From NCBI GenBank assembly GCA_964424345.1, contig CAYRIK010000004.1, forward strand, positions 1 through 64,000: a stretch of 64,000 nt of DNA. The letters run 5' to 3'. Positions 8,814 to 17,142 of this stretch are shown here, piece after piece; the first letter of the stretch is position 1; each line of letters begins with the position of its first letter. The stretch is from RGIG6307 sp964424345 (lineage in GTDB: Bacteria > Bacillota > Clostridia > Lachnospirales > Lachnospiraceae). Position numbers and translations under genes: made by a program. Under the pieces are notes generated by a model that was given only the letters and a program-made list of their open reading frames with translations, had not been told where the DNA came from and searched no databases.

Positions 8814-9698
8814 ATGGCTGTATTTACAGGAGCAGGTGTAGCACTTGTTACACCATTTAATCAGGATGGAACAATCAATTATGAAAGATTTGCAGATCTG
8901 ATCGAATTTCAGATTACAAATGGTACAGATGCAATCGTAGTATGCGGTACTACAGGAGAAGCTAGTACTATGACACACGAAGAGCATTTAGATGCGATTG
9001 AATTTTGTGTGAAAAAGACAGCAGGTCGTGTTCCAGTCGTTGCAGGAACAGGTTCTAACAATACAAAAACAGCAATTTATCTTTCTGTAGAAGCACAAAA
9101 ACGCGGTGTAGATGGGCTTCTTGTAGTAAGTCCTTATTACAACAAGGCAACACAGAGAGGTTTATATGAACATTTTAAAGCGATTGCAGACAGTGTAACA
9201 ATTCCAGTTCTTTTATACAATATTCAGGGAAGAACAGGCGTAAATATCGCACCGGAAACAATTGTAAAATTGTGGAAGGATGTAGAAAATATCGTTGGTG
9301 TAAAAGAAGCGAGTGGAAATATTTCTCAGGTTGCAAAAATTTTACAGCTTTCTGATGGAAAGATGGATGTTTACTCAGGAAATGATGACCAGATTGTACC
9401 AATCCTTTCTTTAGGAGGAAAAGGTGTTATTTCTGTATTGAGTAATGTTGCTCCAGCACAAACACATCGTATGTGTCAGTTATATTTTGATGGAAATGTA
9501 CAAGAAAGTGCAAAAGAGCAGCTTCGTGCCATTCCATTGTGCGATGCATTATTCTGTGAAGTAAATCCAATTCCAGTAAAAGCAGCCTTAAATATGATGG
9601 GTATGGAAGCAGGTCCATTACATCTTCCTTTGACAGAAATGGAAGATGCACACAAAGAAGTATTGCGTCAGGCTATGACAGAATATGGTATTTTATAA
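8814..9698 (+). CDS. dapA: 4-hydroxy-tetrahydrodipicolinate synthase
   Basis: DapA condenses pyruvate with aspartate semialdehyde, the first committed step towards lysine, meso-diaminopimelate and (in spore formers) dipicolinate. The 294-residue TIM-barrel protein carries CGTTGE (Thr46/Thr47), SPYYNK (Tyr108/109), LYN (Tyr135), RTG (Arg140) and the Schiff-base lysine in GVKEASG (Lys164). The ribosome binding site is GGAGG, 9 bases upstream. It is followed 35 bases later by dapB, forming a two-gene biosynthetic unit under the promoter at 8737. Confidence 0.97.
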   Translation: MAVFTGAGVALVTPFNQDGTINYERFADLIEFQITNGTDAIVVCGTTGEASTMTHEEHLDAIEFCVKKTAGRVPVVAGTGSNNTKTAIYLSVEAQKRGVDGLLVVSPYYNKATQRGLYEHFKAIADSVTIPVLLYNIQGRTGVNIAPETIVKLWKDVENIVGVKEASGNISQVAKILQLSDGKMDVYSGNDDQIVPILSLGGKGVISVLSNVAPAQTHRMCQLYFDGNVQESAKEQLRAIPLCDALFCEVNPIPVKAALNMMGMEAGPLHLPLTEMEDAHKEVLRQAMTEYGIL

Positions 9699-9733
9699 TA
9701 GTTAGGTATTAGGTACAAAGGCAGGATAGAAGT

Positions 9734-10492
9734 ATGGTAAAAGTGATTATGCATGGATGTAATGGTCGTATGGGTACGATCATTTCAGAATTGTGTGAAA
9801 AAGATGAGACAGTAAGTATTGTAGCAGGAGTAGATAAATTCGGAGAAAATCGTTTTTCTTATCCTGTATATCGTTCTATTACAGAATGTAAAGAAGAAGC
9901 AGATGTTATAATTGATTTTTCTAATGTTTCTGCAATAGAAGAGTTATTGGCATATTGTGTAGAAAAACAGATTCCTTGTGTGCTTTGTACAACAGGTCTT
10001 AGTGAAGAACTGTTGCAGCAGGTTTCAGACGCATCTAAAAAAGTAGCAATTTTAAAGAGTGCAAATATGTCTCTTGGTATCAATTTATTGATGAAATTAT
10101 TAAAAGAGGCTTCTTTAGTGCTTGCAAATGCTGGATTTGATATGGAAATCGTAGAAAAGCATCATAATCAGAAATTAGATGCACCAAGCGGTACAGCAAT
10201 TGCACTTGCAGATGCTATCAATGAAGAATTTGATCATTCTTATGAGTATGTGTATGACAGAAGTACACGCCGCGAGAAACGTCCAGAAAAGGAAATTGGA
10301 ATTTCAGCAGTAAGAGGCGGCACTATCGTAGGAGAACATGATGTGATTTTTGCCGGACAGGATGAAGTAATCACTTTTTCACATACTGCATATTCCAGAG
10401 CGGTATTTGGAAAAGGTGCAGTAGAAGCTGCAAAATTCCTTGCACAAAAACCAGCTGGCATGTATGACATGAGCGATGTAATAAATGCCTAA
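9734..10492 (+). CDS. dapB: 4-hydroxy-tetrahydrodipicolinate reductase
   Basis: DapB reduces the DapA product with NAD(P)H. The 252-residue protein opens with the Rossmann glycine motif GCNGRMG (8-14). The active-site signature EKHHNQKLDAPSGTA (141-155) contains the catalytic His143 and Lys147. The length is standard. It is the second gene of the dap unit, and a strong terminator follows the stop codon. No attenuator or riboswitch is seen between the two genes. Confidence 0.97.
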   Translation: MVKVIMHGCNGRMGTIISELCEKDETVSIVAGVDKFGENRFSYPVYRSITECKEEADVIIDFSNVSAIEELLAYCVEKQIPCVLCTTGLSEELLQQVSDASKKVAILKSANMSLGINLLMKLLKEASLVLANAGFDMEIVEKHHNQKLDAPSGTAIALADAINEEFDHSYEYVYDRSTRREKRPEKEIGISAVRGGTIVGEHDVIFAGQDEVITFSHTAYSRAVFGKGAVEAAKFLAQKPAGMYDMSDVINA

Positions 10493-10513
10493 CAGCATAG
10501 CGTAAATAACACA

Positions 10514-10553
10514 AAAAAATCAGGCCTGCATATTATTGCAAGTCTGATTTTTT
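10514..10553. terminator. Bidirectional terminator between dapB and the lipoprotein gene
   Basis: Arms AAAAAATCAG-CCTGCA and TGCAAG-CTGATTTTTT form a stem of about 16 bp with a short TATTAT loop and A/T tracts on both sides. It serves dapB on the plus strand and the converging lipoprotein gene on the minus strand. Confidence 0.85.
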
Positions 10554-10570
10554 ATTTACTAATAATACCG

Positions 10571-10954
10571 TTAACGATTACGAGTTTTAGTATTTACGTT
10601 ATTTTCTGACATTGTAGTATCATTTGTAATACCATCAGCGATATCATCTACGCCATTTGCAATACCGTCAGCAACGTCAGCAGCACCATCAGCGACACCG
10701 TCTACGATATCACCAAGTACACCATCGGTTGTCTGTGCAGTATTATCAAGGCCAGAAGTTTCATTTAAGGCATTATTGATGCCATTGTTGTTTGTACCAG
10801 TTGTATTGGTATTGTTATTTATGGCATTATCTGTTGCTTTATTGTTTGTAGAGTTATTGTTCGTATGATTACGATTCTCTCCGCAGGCTGTAAAACAGCT
10901 TATTGCGGTAAGCAACAGTGCCAGACTAAGAGTCTTACGCAGTGAATATTTCAT
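10571..10954 (-). CDS. Asn-rich low-complexity lipoprotein
   Basis: A 127-residue protein with a lipoprotein signal peptide: MKYSLRKT, a hydrophobic core, then FTAC with the lipidated Cys at residue 24. The mature part has no recognisable domain: an Asn/Thr-rich stretch (about 28-65), then a GVADGAADVADGIANGVDDIADGI segment of alternating Gly/Ala/Asp. It would be tethered outside the cell as a flexible, acidic chain. GGAGG precedes the ATG by 6 bases. Similar small Asn-rich lipoproteins are seen in Clostridia, but I know no function. Confidence 0.75.
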   Translation of the reverse strand: MKYSLRKTLSLALLLTAISCFTACGENRNHTNNNSTNNKATDNAINNNTNTTGTNNNGINNALNETSGLDNTAQTTDGVLGDIVDGVADGAADVADGIANGVDDIADGITNDTTMSENNVNTKTRNR

Positions 10955-11093
10955 AAGTTACCTCCATTTCAAATGTTGACCATTTTCAGTGCGTTGTCTT
11001 CGAATGGTTTATCGTTAGTATGTGTGCTTTGAAATGGATTATACAAAAAAGAATTTTTGAAATAATAATAGCAGTATCGAATTAAGTCTGGTT

Positions 11094-11115
11094 GTTATAA
11101 TAAAAATATTATAAC
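11094..11115 (-). other. AT-rich inverted repeat overlapping the csp stop codon
   Basis: Perfect 9-bp arms GTTATAATA/TATTATAAC separated by AAAA. It includes the csp stop codon (11109-11111). No T-tract follows on the minus strand, so it is not a classical terminator; it may stabilise or end the short csp message. Confidence 0.5.
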
Positions 11116-11309
11116 TTTGTTACGTTGATTGCCTGAGGACCTTTTGCACCCTGAGTCAATTCATAAGTTACTTCCTGTCCTTCTTCTAAAGACTTGTAAC
11201 CTGTCATGTTAAGACCTGAGAAATGTACGAAAACATCCTTGCCGCTTTCATCTGCGATGAAGCCGTAACCTTTTTGGTTGTTAAACCACTTTACTGTACC
11301 TTTGTTCAT
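11109..11309 (-). CDS. Cold-shock protein (CspA/CspB family)
   Basis: A 66-residue single cold-shock domain that binds single-stranded RNA and DNA as an RNA chaperone. RNP1 (KGYGFIA) and RNP2 (VFVHFSGL) are both present, and the start GTVKWFN is canonical. The start at 11309 is chosen over a longer reading frame to 11348 because GGAGG is 9 bases upstream and the protein then begins exactly where the family begins. The promoter lies ~88 bases upstream, leaving an AU-rich leader with a hairpin. Confidence 0.97.
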   Translation of the reverse strand: MNKGTVKWFNNQKGYGFIADESGKDVFVHFSGLNMTGYKSLEEGQEVTYELTQGAKGPQAINVTKL

Positions 11310-11360
11310 TTGAAGATACCTCCGATTTGATTTGCTTTGTTTTCTCAAAGCTAGAGTAGA

Positions 11361-11384
11361 TTGAAAAATATTTTATTTTTTCAA
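11361..11384 (-). other. AU-rich hairpin in the csp mRNA leader
   Basis: In the leader between the csp promoter and its start codon, TTGAAAAA and TTTTTCAA arms form an 8-bp AT-only-core stem. Cold-shock mRNAs are commonly regulated through leader structure. A regulatory role here is inference. Confidence 0.4.
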
Positions 11385-11396
11385 ATATACTCGTAA

Positions 11397-11425
11397 ATTG
11401 TAGCACAATTTAGCGCGAAAGTAAA
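11397..11425 (-). promoter_or_regulatory. SigA-type promoter for csp
   Basis: Minus strand TTTACT (11425-11420), 17-base spacer ending TGC, then TACAAT (11402-11397). It is divergent from the promoter at 11441, with 15 bases between the two. Confidence 0.7.
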
Positions 11426-11440
11426 GGAAAAGTGGCTGAC

Positions 11441-11469
11441 TTGCCAGAAAAAACGAAATATGGTATACT
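11441..11469 (+). promoter_or_regulatory. SigA-type promoter for the LytM-like gene
   Basis: TTGCCA (11441-11446), 17-base spacer, TATACT (11464-11469). It overlaps the upstream part of the long reading frame, which rules out the earlier ATG at 11432 as the start. Confidence 0.75.
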
Positions 11470-11503
11470 AGGAACACGTAGTCAAAGTATAGGAGGATTT
11501 TTA

Positions 11504-12253
11504 ATGAATCAGGACAATGCGATGAAGTCCCCAAAAACAAGAACTTTTTCGATGACTAGCAATAGACCAGATGCAAAAGAGCATAAGATTACGCTCTCAG
11601 AACCTGTATGCTGGACATTACTTTTAATATGTTGTGTAGTGGTAGGAATTGTACTTGGGGTAATGATATTTGATGGTATGACAATCAACAAAATCAATGA
11701 TGATAAAGTAAAACAGCATCAGGAATATCTTGATCTTCAGGACGAACATGCAGAGTTAAAATATCAGTATGATCAACTCCAGCTTTTAAATGAAAATCTT
11801 ACAGATCAAGTACAGGTGTTGAGTGATACGATCAACAAAAGAACATTAGAAGATGAGGCGGCTGAGCAGAGCAAAATACAGGCACATATTCCTTCTGGAT
11901 TTCCGGTAACAGGAAGCGTTACAGAAGTATCTGCTCCAAAGGAAGATACAGATACAGAAGGTGCCGCATATTTTGAATCAGTAGAAAATAGCATCGTTGT
12001 TGCAGTTGCTGAAGGTACTGTCAGCATGGTAAGACAAAATGCGTATGGCAATTACGAGGTTAGAATCGACCATGGAAATGGATATGTGACTTCCTTTACA
12101 AATGCAGGATATCCGCTTGTAGAAGAGGGAACAAATGTATTAAAAGGCACACCGTTGTTTTTGATACAGACAGAAAATACATTGACCAAATATCGAGTAT
12201 ATATGGAAGATACAATCATTGACGCATACGATGTATTGAGCATTGCAGGATAA
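11504..12253 (+). CDS. Membrane-anchored degenerate LytM (M23-like) protein
   Basis: A 249-residue protein with a cytoplasmic N-terminus, a membrane segment (about residues 40-62), a coiled coil (about 68-120), and a C-terminal domain with the M23/LytM fold signature VAVAEGTVSMVRQNAYGNYEVRIDHGNGYVTSF. The zinc-binding H-x-H of active peptidases (normally in a YAHL-type motif) is replaced by SFTNAG, so it is probably not catalytic. Degenerate LytM proteins act as scaffolds or activators of cell-wall enzymes (for example EnvC-like factors and SpoIIQ). Which role applies here is not known. The start is set by GGAGG and the promoter at 11441. Confidence 0.75.
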   Translation: MNQDNAMKSPKTRTFSMTSNRPDAKEHKITLSEPVCWTLLLICCVVVGIVLGVMIFDGMTINKINDDKVKQHQEYLDLQDEHAELKYQYDQLQLLNENLTDQVQVLSDTINKRTLEDEAAEQSKIQAHIPSGFPVTGSVTEVSAPKEDTDTEGAAYFESVENSIVVAVAEGTVSMVRQNAYGNYEVRIDHGNGYVTSFTNAGYPLVEEGTNVLKGTPLFLIQTENTLTKYRVYMEDTIIDAYDVLSIAG

Positions 12254-12298
12254 AAAAATCCCATTGAAGCCTTTATAAAAGGTTTCAATGGGATTTTT
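12254..12298. terminator. Bidirectional terminator between the LytM-like gene and yerC
   Basis: Perfect 15-bp arms AAAAATCCCATTGAA/TTCAATGGGATTTTT with an inner GCCTT/AAGG pairing. It is placed immediately after the LytM-like stop and 8 bases after the converging yerC stop. Confidence 0.9.
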
Positions 12299-12305
12299 GC
12301 ATACA

Positions 12306-12608
12306 TTAGTTCCTCGTAGGGGCATGATTGGTTCTGGAAAATACTAGATTATAACCGTCATTTCCGTAGTTTAAAGAACGGTTTACACGACTGATTGTAG
12401 CCGTACTGGCTCCAGTTTTTTCAGCAATTTCTAAGTATGTATTTTTGTTGTTCAGCATAGAAGCCACTTCATAACGCTGTGAGAGGCTTAGTAATTCATT
12501 GACGGTGCATAAATCTTCAAAGAAGTGATAACATTCTTCCTTTGTCTGAAGGCTGAGAATGGCTTCAAAAAGATTATCCACTGCCTGAGTTTTTAGTTTG
12601 TTATTCAT
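12306..12608 (-). CDS. YerC/YecD family TrpR-related transcriptional regulator
   Basis: A 100-residue all-helical protein of the TrpR-like superfamily. The helix-turn-helix lies at about residues 57-78 (YLEIAEKTGASTATISRVNR). The first half (LFEAILSLQTKEECYHFFEDLCTVNEL) is the dimerisation part shared with TrpR and YerC. The family is widespread in Firmicutes as a single-gene unit and its ligand and operator are not established. A GAGGT site lies 10 bases upstream of the ATG. A TTTACA-17-TAAACT promoter is present at 12717-12689. Confidence 0.9.
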   Translation of the reverse strand: MNNKLKTQAVDNLFEAILSLQTKEECYHFFEDLCTVNELLSLSQRYEVASMLNNKNTYLEIAEKTGASTATISRVNRSLNYGNDGYNLVFSRTNHAPTRN

Positions 12609-12688
12609 AGTAAAAGTAACCTCACATAATATTTTCTCGTTTCGCAGTATTCACTTTCGTTCTTTAAAACATTAACGTAACTATAATC

Positions 12689-12717
12689 AGTTTAGCACAA
12701 TTATATCAAAATGTAAA
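12689..12717 (-). promoter_or_regulatory. SigA-type promoter for yerC
   Basis: Minus strand TTTACA (12717-12712), a 17-base spacer ending in TGC, and TAAACT (12694-12689). An alternative -10 (GATATAAT) lies inside the spacer. Confidence 0.55.
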
Positions 12718-12748
12718 GAAAATGGTGTAGTTGTTTGTCATTTATTGC

Positions 12749-12777
12749 TTGCGGTAACATTGGAATTGATTTATAAT
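12749..12777 (+). promoter_or_regulatory. Promoter for the DUF1836 gene
   Basis: TTGCGG (12749-12754), 17-base spacer and a perfect TATAAT (12772-12777). The leader would be only about 25 bases. Confidence 0.55.
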
Positions 12778-12805
12778 GGGAACAAGACGCATGGAGGGAT
12801 TTGGG

Positions 12806-13411
12806 ATGACGATAGATAATGATAATTTATTGGAAAGTATTATAAAAAATATTGACCAATTCGGATATTTGAAAGCATCCGATGTGCCGGATATTGATCT
12901 GTATATGGATCAGGTGACAACCTTAATGGAAGATAGGCTGGCAAAGGTGTCTAGAAAAGGGGAAGACGAAAAGATACTGACAAAGACAATGATCAATAAT
13001 TATGTCAAAAATGATCTGCTGCCACCTCCAAACAAAAAGAAATATTCCAAAGAGCATATTCTTATGCTCATCTTTATTTATTATTATAAAGGAATTTTGT
13101 CTATTGGAGATATTCAGAAGCTGCTTACACCAATCAATGAAAATTTCTTCGCCAAAGAAGGTATGAAAGTAGAAGATATTTATGAAGAAGTATTTTCTAT
13201 GGAACGTCAGCAATTAGAAGAAATCAAAAAAGAAGTGATTGGAAGCTATGAAATGGCACAGTCTATTTTCGAAGATGCTCCAGAACAACATCAGGAATAT
13301 TTAAAGAAATTTGCTTTTATATGTGCATTGAGCTACGATGTATATGTAAAACGTCTTCTGGTAGAAAAAATGATCGATGAATTACCGGATAAGGACAATC
13401 ACAAAAAATAA
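12806..13411 (+). CDS. DUF1836 domain-containing protein
   Basis: A 201-residue protein of the DUF1836 family, a Firmicutes group with an N-terminal MerR-like winged-helix look. TKTMINNYVKNDLLPPPNKKKYSKEHILMLIFIYYYKGILSIGDIQKLL (about 67-115) is the conserved part; the NNYVKNDLLPPPNKKKYS stretch mimics the first helix-turn-helix and wing of MerR regulators. The rest is helical. A role in transcription is likely but not shown. The start at 12806 is supported by GGAGGG, 7 bases upstream; earlier in-frame ATGs overlap the -10 region. Confidence 0.85.
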   Translation: MTIDNDNLLESIIKNIDQFGYLKASDVPDIDLYMDQVTTLMEDRLAKVSRKGEDEKILTKTMINNYVKNDLLPPPNKKKYSKEHILMLIFIYYYKGILSIGDIQKLLTPINENFFAKEGMKVEDIYEEVFSMERQQLEEIKKEVIGSYEMAQSIFEDAPEQHQEYLKKFAFICALSYDVYVKRLLVEKMIDELPDKDNHKK

Positions 13412-13421
13412 TAAAGCAATC

Positions 13422-13459
13422 AAAAAATGCGAAGTTCTTTTTTAAAACTTCGCATTTTT
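13422..13459. terminator. Bidirectional terminator
   Basis: Perfect 14-bp arms AAAAATGCGAAGTT/AACTTCGCATTTTT with a 10-base loop. It lies between the DUF1836 gene and the converging gene ending at 13485. Confidence 0.9.
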
Positions 13460-13484
13460 GTTTTACACATTTATTTTGAAAAGA

Positions 13485-14291
13485 TTAGTTTTCAGCTGTA
13501 ATACGGCCAGAGAAGTAATCAAGATATTCTAAAGCAAGTTTAGTACCATCGTAGTCTTTCTTTGCTTTGTCTTCTTCTGTACCATTGTATGTCAGACAGT
13601 ATACAACTTCAGGTCCATAGAGGAAATTGTAGTTTTCCTGGAATTCTTCACAAGGAGTTACATAAATACCAACTGGGATAGGGTTTTTCATGCCTTCTGG
13701 AGAACGATGTTCTTCGTTGTAAACATAAGCACCTTTATCGAAATCTAAAGAATAATCTTCTAAGATTGCATAATCAATCCAGTAGAAGGAATCTTTATAA
13801 TATTCGTACTGTTCTTCGGACATTACTTCACTTAAATCTAAGAATGCATCGTTCATAACCCAGCCATTGATTGTGGATTCCTGTGCAACGAAAGCATCTA
13901 ACTGACCAGTTGCAAGTCTTGTCCAGAGAATTTCAGGAATCTGGTAAACAGATTCATCAGATGGATTTTCTGTAGCACTTAAAAGAAATGTGCTGTCAAA
14001 TGTTACGGTATGTGTTTTAGGATCTAACCCAAGTTGTTCTGCAATCTGTGCTCCGTAATTCATAACAGTGTTACCTGTGTAGTCGCATTTAATACAGTCG
14101 ATCAATGCAATATAAAGAGCGGAGTCTGCAGTTGTAAGTACGCTGTAAATAGAAGTGCCGCCGAGAATGACGATTAAAACTACCATGAAAATCAATACTT
14201 TGTGATAATATACAAAGTATTCAATCTTTCCGCGCAGGGGCATTTCTTTTACCTTCGCACGTTCCTCTTTAAATTCGTCCATTACTGCCAT
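13485..14291 (-). CDS. Membrane-anchored extracytoplasmic protein of unknown function
   Basis: I do not recognise a named family. The 268-residue protein has a charged cytoplasmic start (about 1-28), one membrane segment (about 29-52, HKVLIFMVVLIVILGGTSIY), and an extracellular domain rich in Tyr, Trp and Asp. Stretches such as QIPEILWTRLATGQLDAFVAQESTINGWV and LDLSEVMSEEQ recall the ligand-binding half of extracellular solute-binding proteins, as do similar anchored proteins in other Lachnospiraceae, but no transporter is adjacent. GAGGT precedes the ATG, and a TTGACA promoter is at 14379-14351. It is a single-gene unit. Confidence 0.7.
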   Translation of the reverse strand: MAVMDEFKEERAKVKEMPLRGKIEYFVYYHKVLIFMVVLIVILGGTSIYSVLTTADSALYIALIDCIKCDYTGNTVMNYGAQIAEQLGLDPKTHTVTFDSTFLLSATENPSDESVYQIPEILWTRLATGQLDAFVAQESTINGWVMNDAFLDLSEVMSEEQYEYYKDSFYWIDYAILEDYSLDFDKGAYVYNEEHRSPEGMKNPIPVGIYVTPCEEFQENYNFLYGPEVVYCLTYNGTEEDKAKKDYDGTKLALEYLDYFSGRITAEN

Positions 14292-14350
14292 AGTATGTTA
14301 CCTCTTTCTTTTCTTCACTATTTCCTAAGAATCATTTATTCATAATGACT

Positions 14351-14379
14351 ATGTTACCTTATAAAAAAAATATTGTCAA
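14351..14379 (-). promoter_or_regulatory. SigA-type promoter for the gene ending at 13485
   Basis: Minus strand TTGACA (14379-14374), 17-base spacer, TAACAT (14356-14351). The -35 is perfect. Confidence 0.65.
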
Positions 14380-14458
14380 TAAACGGTATCTTTAAATAGT
14401 GTGAAATGTTTATGAATTGTAGGTAATAGCAGTTTATTGTTTTTTTAGAATTTTTTTC

Positions 14459-14486
14459 TTGATTATTTGATGATAAGTGTTATAGT
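14459..14486 (+). promoter_or_regulatory. Promoter for clpB
   Basis: TTGATT (14459-14464), 16-base spacer and TATAGT (14481-14486). No CIRCE-type or CtsR-type heat-shock operator was found between 14292 and 14539. Confidence 0.5.
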
Positions 14487-14539
14487 GAATATAGAACAAA
14501 TAAAACATTTACATTCACGGAGAGGGGTGAACGTTATTT

Positions 14540-17122
14540 ATGAATATTTCTAAATTTACACAAAAGTCTATGAGCGCAGTAGAAGGTTGTGAGAAGCTTG
14601 CAGTAGAATATGGCAATCAGGAAATTGAACAGGAACATTTACTGTATAGTCTTTTAACAATAGAAGATAGTTTGATCAGCAAGTTGATCGAAAAGATGGA
14701 AATCAATCTTCCATATTTTACAAATAGTGTAGAGCAGGCATTGCAAAAGCGTGTAAAAGTACAGGGAGGAAAGTTACAGATTGGTCCGGATCTGAATAAA
14801 GCGTTGCTTCGTGCAGAAGATGAAGCAAAGGCACTCGGTGATGAATATGTTTCTGTAGAACATTTATTTCTTGCATTGCTGCATACTCCAAACAGAGCAT
14901 TAAAGGCACTGTTTCAGGAGTTTGGTATCAATAGAGAACGCTTTTTAAAGGCACTTAGTACAGTGCGTGGCAATCAGCGTGTAACAAGCGATAATCCGGA
15001 AGCTACTTATGATACTTTAAATAAGTATGGTCAGGAATTGGTGGAAAAAGCGCGTAATGGCAAAATGGATCCTGTTATTGGCAGAGATGCAGAAATTCGT
15101 AATGTAATCCGTATTCTTTCTCGTAAAACAAAAAATAATCCTGTTTTAATCGGTGAACCGGGTGTAGGTAAAACTGCTGTTGTAGAAGGCTTGGCACAGC
15201 GAATCGTAAGAGGCGATGTACCAGAGGGCTTAAAGGACAAAAAGATATTTTCACTTGATATGGGTGCGTTAGTAGCAGGTGCGAAGTATCGAGGCGAATT
15301 TGAAGAGCGTTTGAAAGCTGTTTTGGAAGATGTTAAAAACAGTGATGGACAAATTTTACTGTTTATTGATGAGCTTCATACCATTGTAGGTGCAGGTAAG
15401 AGTGATGGCGCAATGGATGCCGGAAATATGTTAAAGCCTATGCTTGCAAGAGGTGAGCTGCATTGTATCGGTGCAACAACTTTGGATGAATATAGACAAT
15501 ACATCGAAAAAGATGCTGCATTAGAGAGAAGATTTCAGCCAGTCATGGTAGAAGAACCTACTGTAGAAGATACGATTTCTATTTTGCGAGGTTTAAAAGA
15601 GCGTTATGAAGTATATCATGGCGTAAAGATTTTGGATAATGCTTTGGTAAGTGCAGCGATTTTATCTCATCGTTATATTTCAGACAGATTTTTGCCTGAT
15701 AAGGCAATCGACCTTGTAGATGAAGCGTGTGCATTGATTAAAACAGAGTTAGACAGTATGCCTACAGAATTAGATGAACTGCAAAGAAAAGTAACGCAGA
15801 TGGAAATTGAAGAGGCAGCACTGAAAAAAGAAGAAGATAAGTTAAGCAAAGACAGACTTGCTGCACTTCAGGCAGAATTGGCAGAGCTTAGAGAAGATTT
15901 CAAAAATCAGAAAGCACAGTGGGACAATGAAAAGAAGGGTGTAGAACGTCTTTCCAGTCTTCGTGAGGAAATCGAAGAAGTCAACAGACAGATTCAGATT
16001 GCAAGTCAGGAAGGCAATTTGGAAAAGGCAGCAGAATTAAGCTATGGAAAACTTCCAGCCTTAAAGCAGACACTTGAAAATGAAGAAGAAAAAGTGAAAA
16101 ATTCAGGTCATTCTCTTGTTCACGAGAATGTTTCTGATGAAGAAATTGCACGTATTATCAGCCGTTGGACTGGTATTCCGGTTGCAAAGCTGACAGAGGG
16201 AGAACGTACAAAGATTTTACATCTAGATGAAGAACTTCATAAACGTGTTATCGGACAAAATGAAGGGGTTCAGAAGGTAACAGAAGCAATCCTTCGTTCT
16301 AAAGCAGGTATTAAAGATCCTACAAAGCCAATCGGTTCTTTCTTATTCTTAGGTCCTACAGGTGTAGGTAAGACCGAGCTTGCAAAGGCACTTGCAGAAG
16401 CATTGTTTGATGACGAAGCAAATATGGTCCGTATTGATATGAGTGAATATATGGAGAAGTATTCTGTATCCAGATTGATTGGAGCTCCTCCAGGATATGT
16501 TGGCTATGAAGAAGGCGGTCAGCTTACAGAAGCAGTAAGAAGAAAACCATATTCTGTTGTATTATTTGATGAAATCGAAAAGGCACATCCTGATGTATTT
16601 AATGTATTGCTTCAGGTATTAGATGATGGTCGTATTACTGATTCTCAAGGCCGTACTGTAGACTTTAAAAATACAATTTTGATTATGACATCTAATATTG
16701 GTGCAAACTATCTGTTAGAAGGCATCAACGAGCATGGTGAAATCAGAAGTGAAGCAGAAAATATGGTTATGCAGGAATTGCGAGGACATTTCAGACCAGA
16801 GTTTTTAAATCGACTAGACGAAATTATTTTGTTCAAGCCATTGACAAAGGAAAATGTTGGTCATATCATTAATCTGATATTAGCAGATGTAAATAAGCGT
16901 CTGGCAGACAAAGAACTGACAATCCGTCTTACAAAAGAGGCAGAAGAGTTTATTGTAGATAGTGCATATGATCCAATTTATGGTGCAAGACCATTGAAGC
17001 GTTTTATGCAAAAAACAGTAGAGACTTTGGCAGCAAAATTGATTCTTAGCGATGGAGTATCTGCGGGAGATACAATTTTAGTAAGCGTATCAGATGGTGC
17101 TTTGCATGCAGACAAGGCTTAA
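14540..17122 (+). CDS. clpB: ATP-dependent disaggregase ClpB
   Basis: An 860-residue AAA+ chaperone that pulls polypeptides out of aggregates together with DnaK. The Clp N domain spans about 1-145. AAA1 has Walker A GEPGVGKT (205-212) and Walker B LLFIDELHT. The long coiled-coil middle domain (about 400-520), which marks ClpB rather than ClpC, is followed by AAA2 with GPTGVGKTELAKALAEAL and VVLFDEIEKAH. GAGGGGTG lies 9 bases before the ATG. DUF4250 follows 20 bases after the stop. Confidence 0.97.
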   Translation: MNISKFTQKSMSAVEGCEKLAVEYGNQEIEQEHLLYSLLTIEDSLISKLIEKMEINLPYFTNSVEQALQKRVKVQGGKLQIGPDLNKALLRAEDEAKALGDEYVSVEHLFLALLHTPNRALKALFQEFGINRERFLKALSTVRGNQRVTSDNPEATYDTLNKYGQELVEKARNGKMDPVIGRDAEIRNVIRILSRKTKNNPVLIGEPGVGKTAVVEGLAQRIVRGDVPEGLKDKKIFSLDMGALVAGAKYRGEFEERLKAVLEDVKNSDGQILLFIDELHTIVGAGKSDGAMDAGNMLKPMLARGELHCIGATTLDEYRQYIEKDAALERRFQPVMVEEPTVEDTISILRGLKERYEVYHGVKILDNALVSAAILSHRYISDRFLPDKAIDLVDEACALIKTELDSMPTELDELQRKVTQMEIEEAALKKEEDKLSKDRLAALQAELAELREDFKNQKAQWDNEKKGVERLSSLREEIEEVNRQIQIASQEGNLEKAAELSYGKLPALKQTLENEEEKVKNSGHSLVHENVSDEEIARIISRWTGIPVAKLTEGERTKILHLDEELHKRVIGQNEGVQKVTEAILRSKAGIKDPTKPIGSFLFLGPTGVGKTELAKALAEALFDDEANMVRIDMSEYMEKYSVSRLIGAPPGYVGYEEGGQLTEAVRRKPYSVVLFDEIEKAHPDVFNVLLQVLDDGRITDSQGRTVDFKNTILIMTSNIGANYLLEGINEHGEIRSEAENMVMQELRGHFRPEFLNRLDEIILFKPLTKENVGHIINLILADVNKRLADKELTIRLTKEAEEFIVDSAYDPIYGARPLKRFMQKTVETLAAKLILSDGVSAGDTILVSVSDGALHADKA

Positions 17123-17142
17123 CGATTAGAAAGGAAACCTTT

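Noticed and set aside
14292..14539. CIRCE or CtsR heat-shock operator upstream of clpB
   Set aside because: No TTAGCACTC-N9-GAGTGCTAA inverted repeat or CtsR-like heptad repeat was found.
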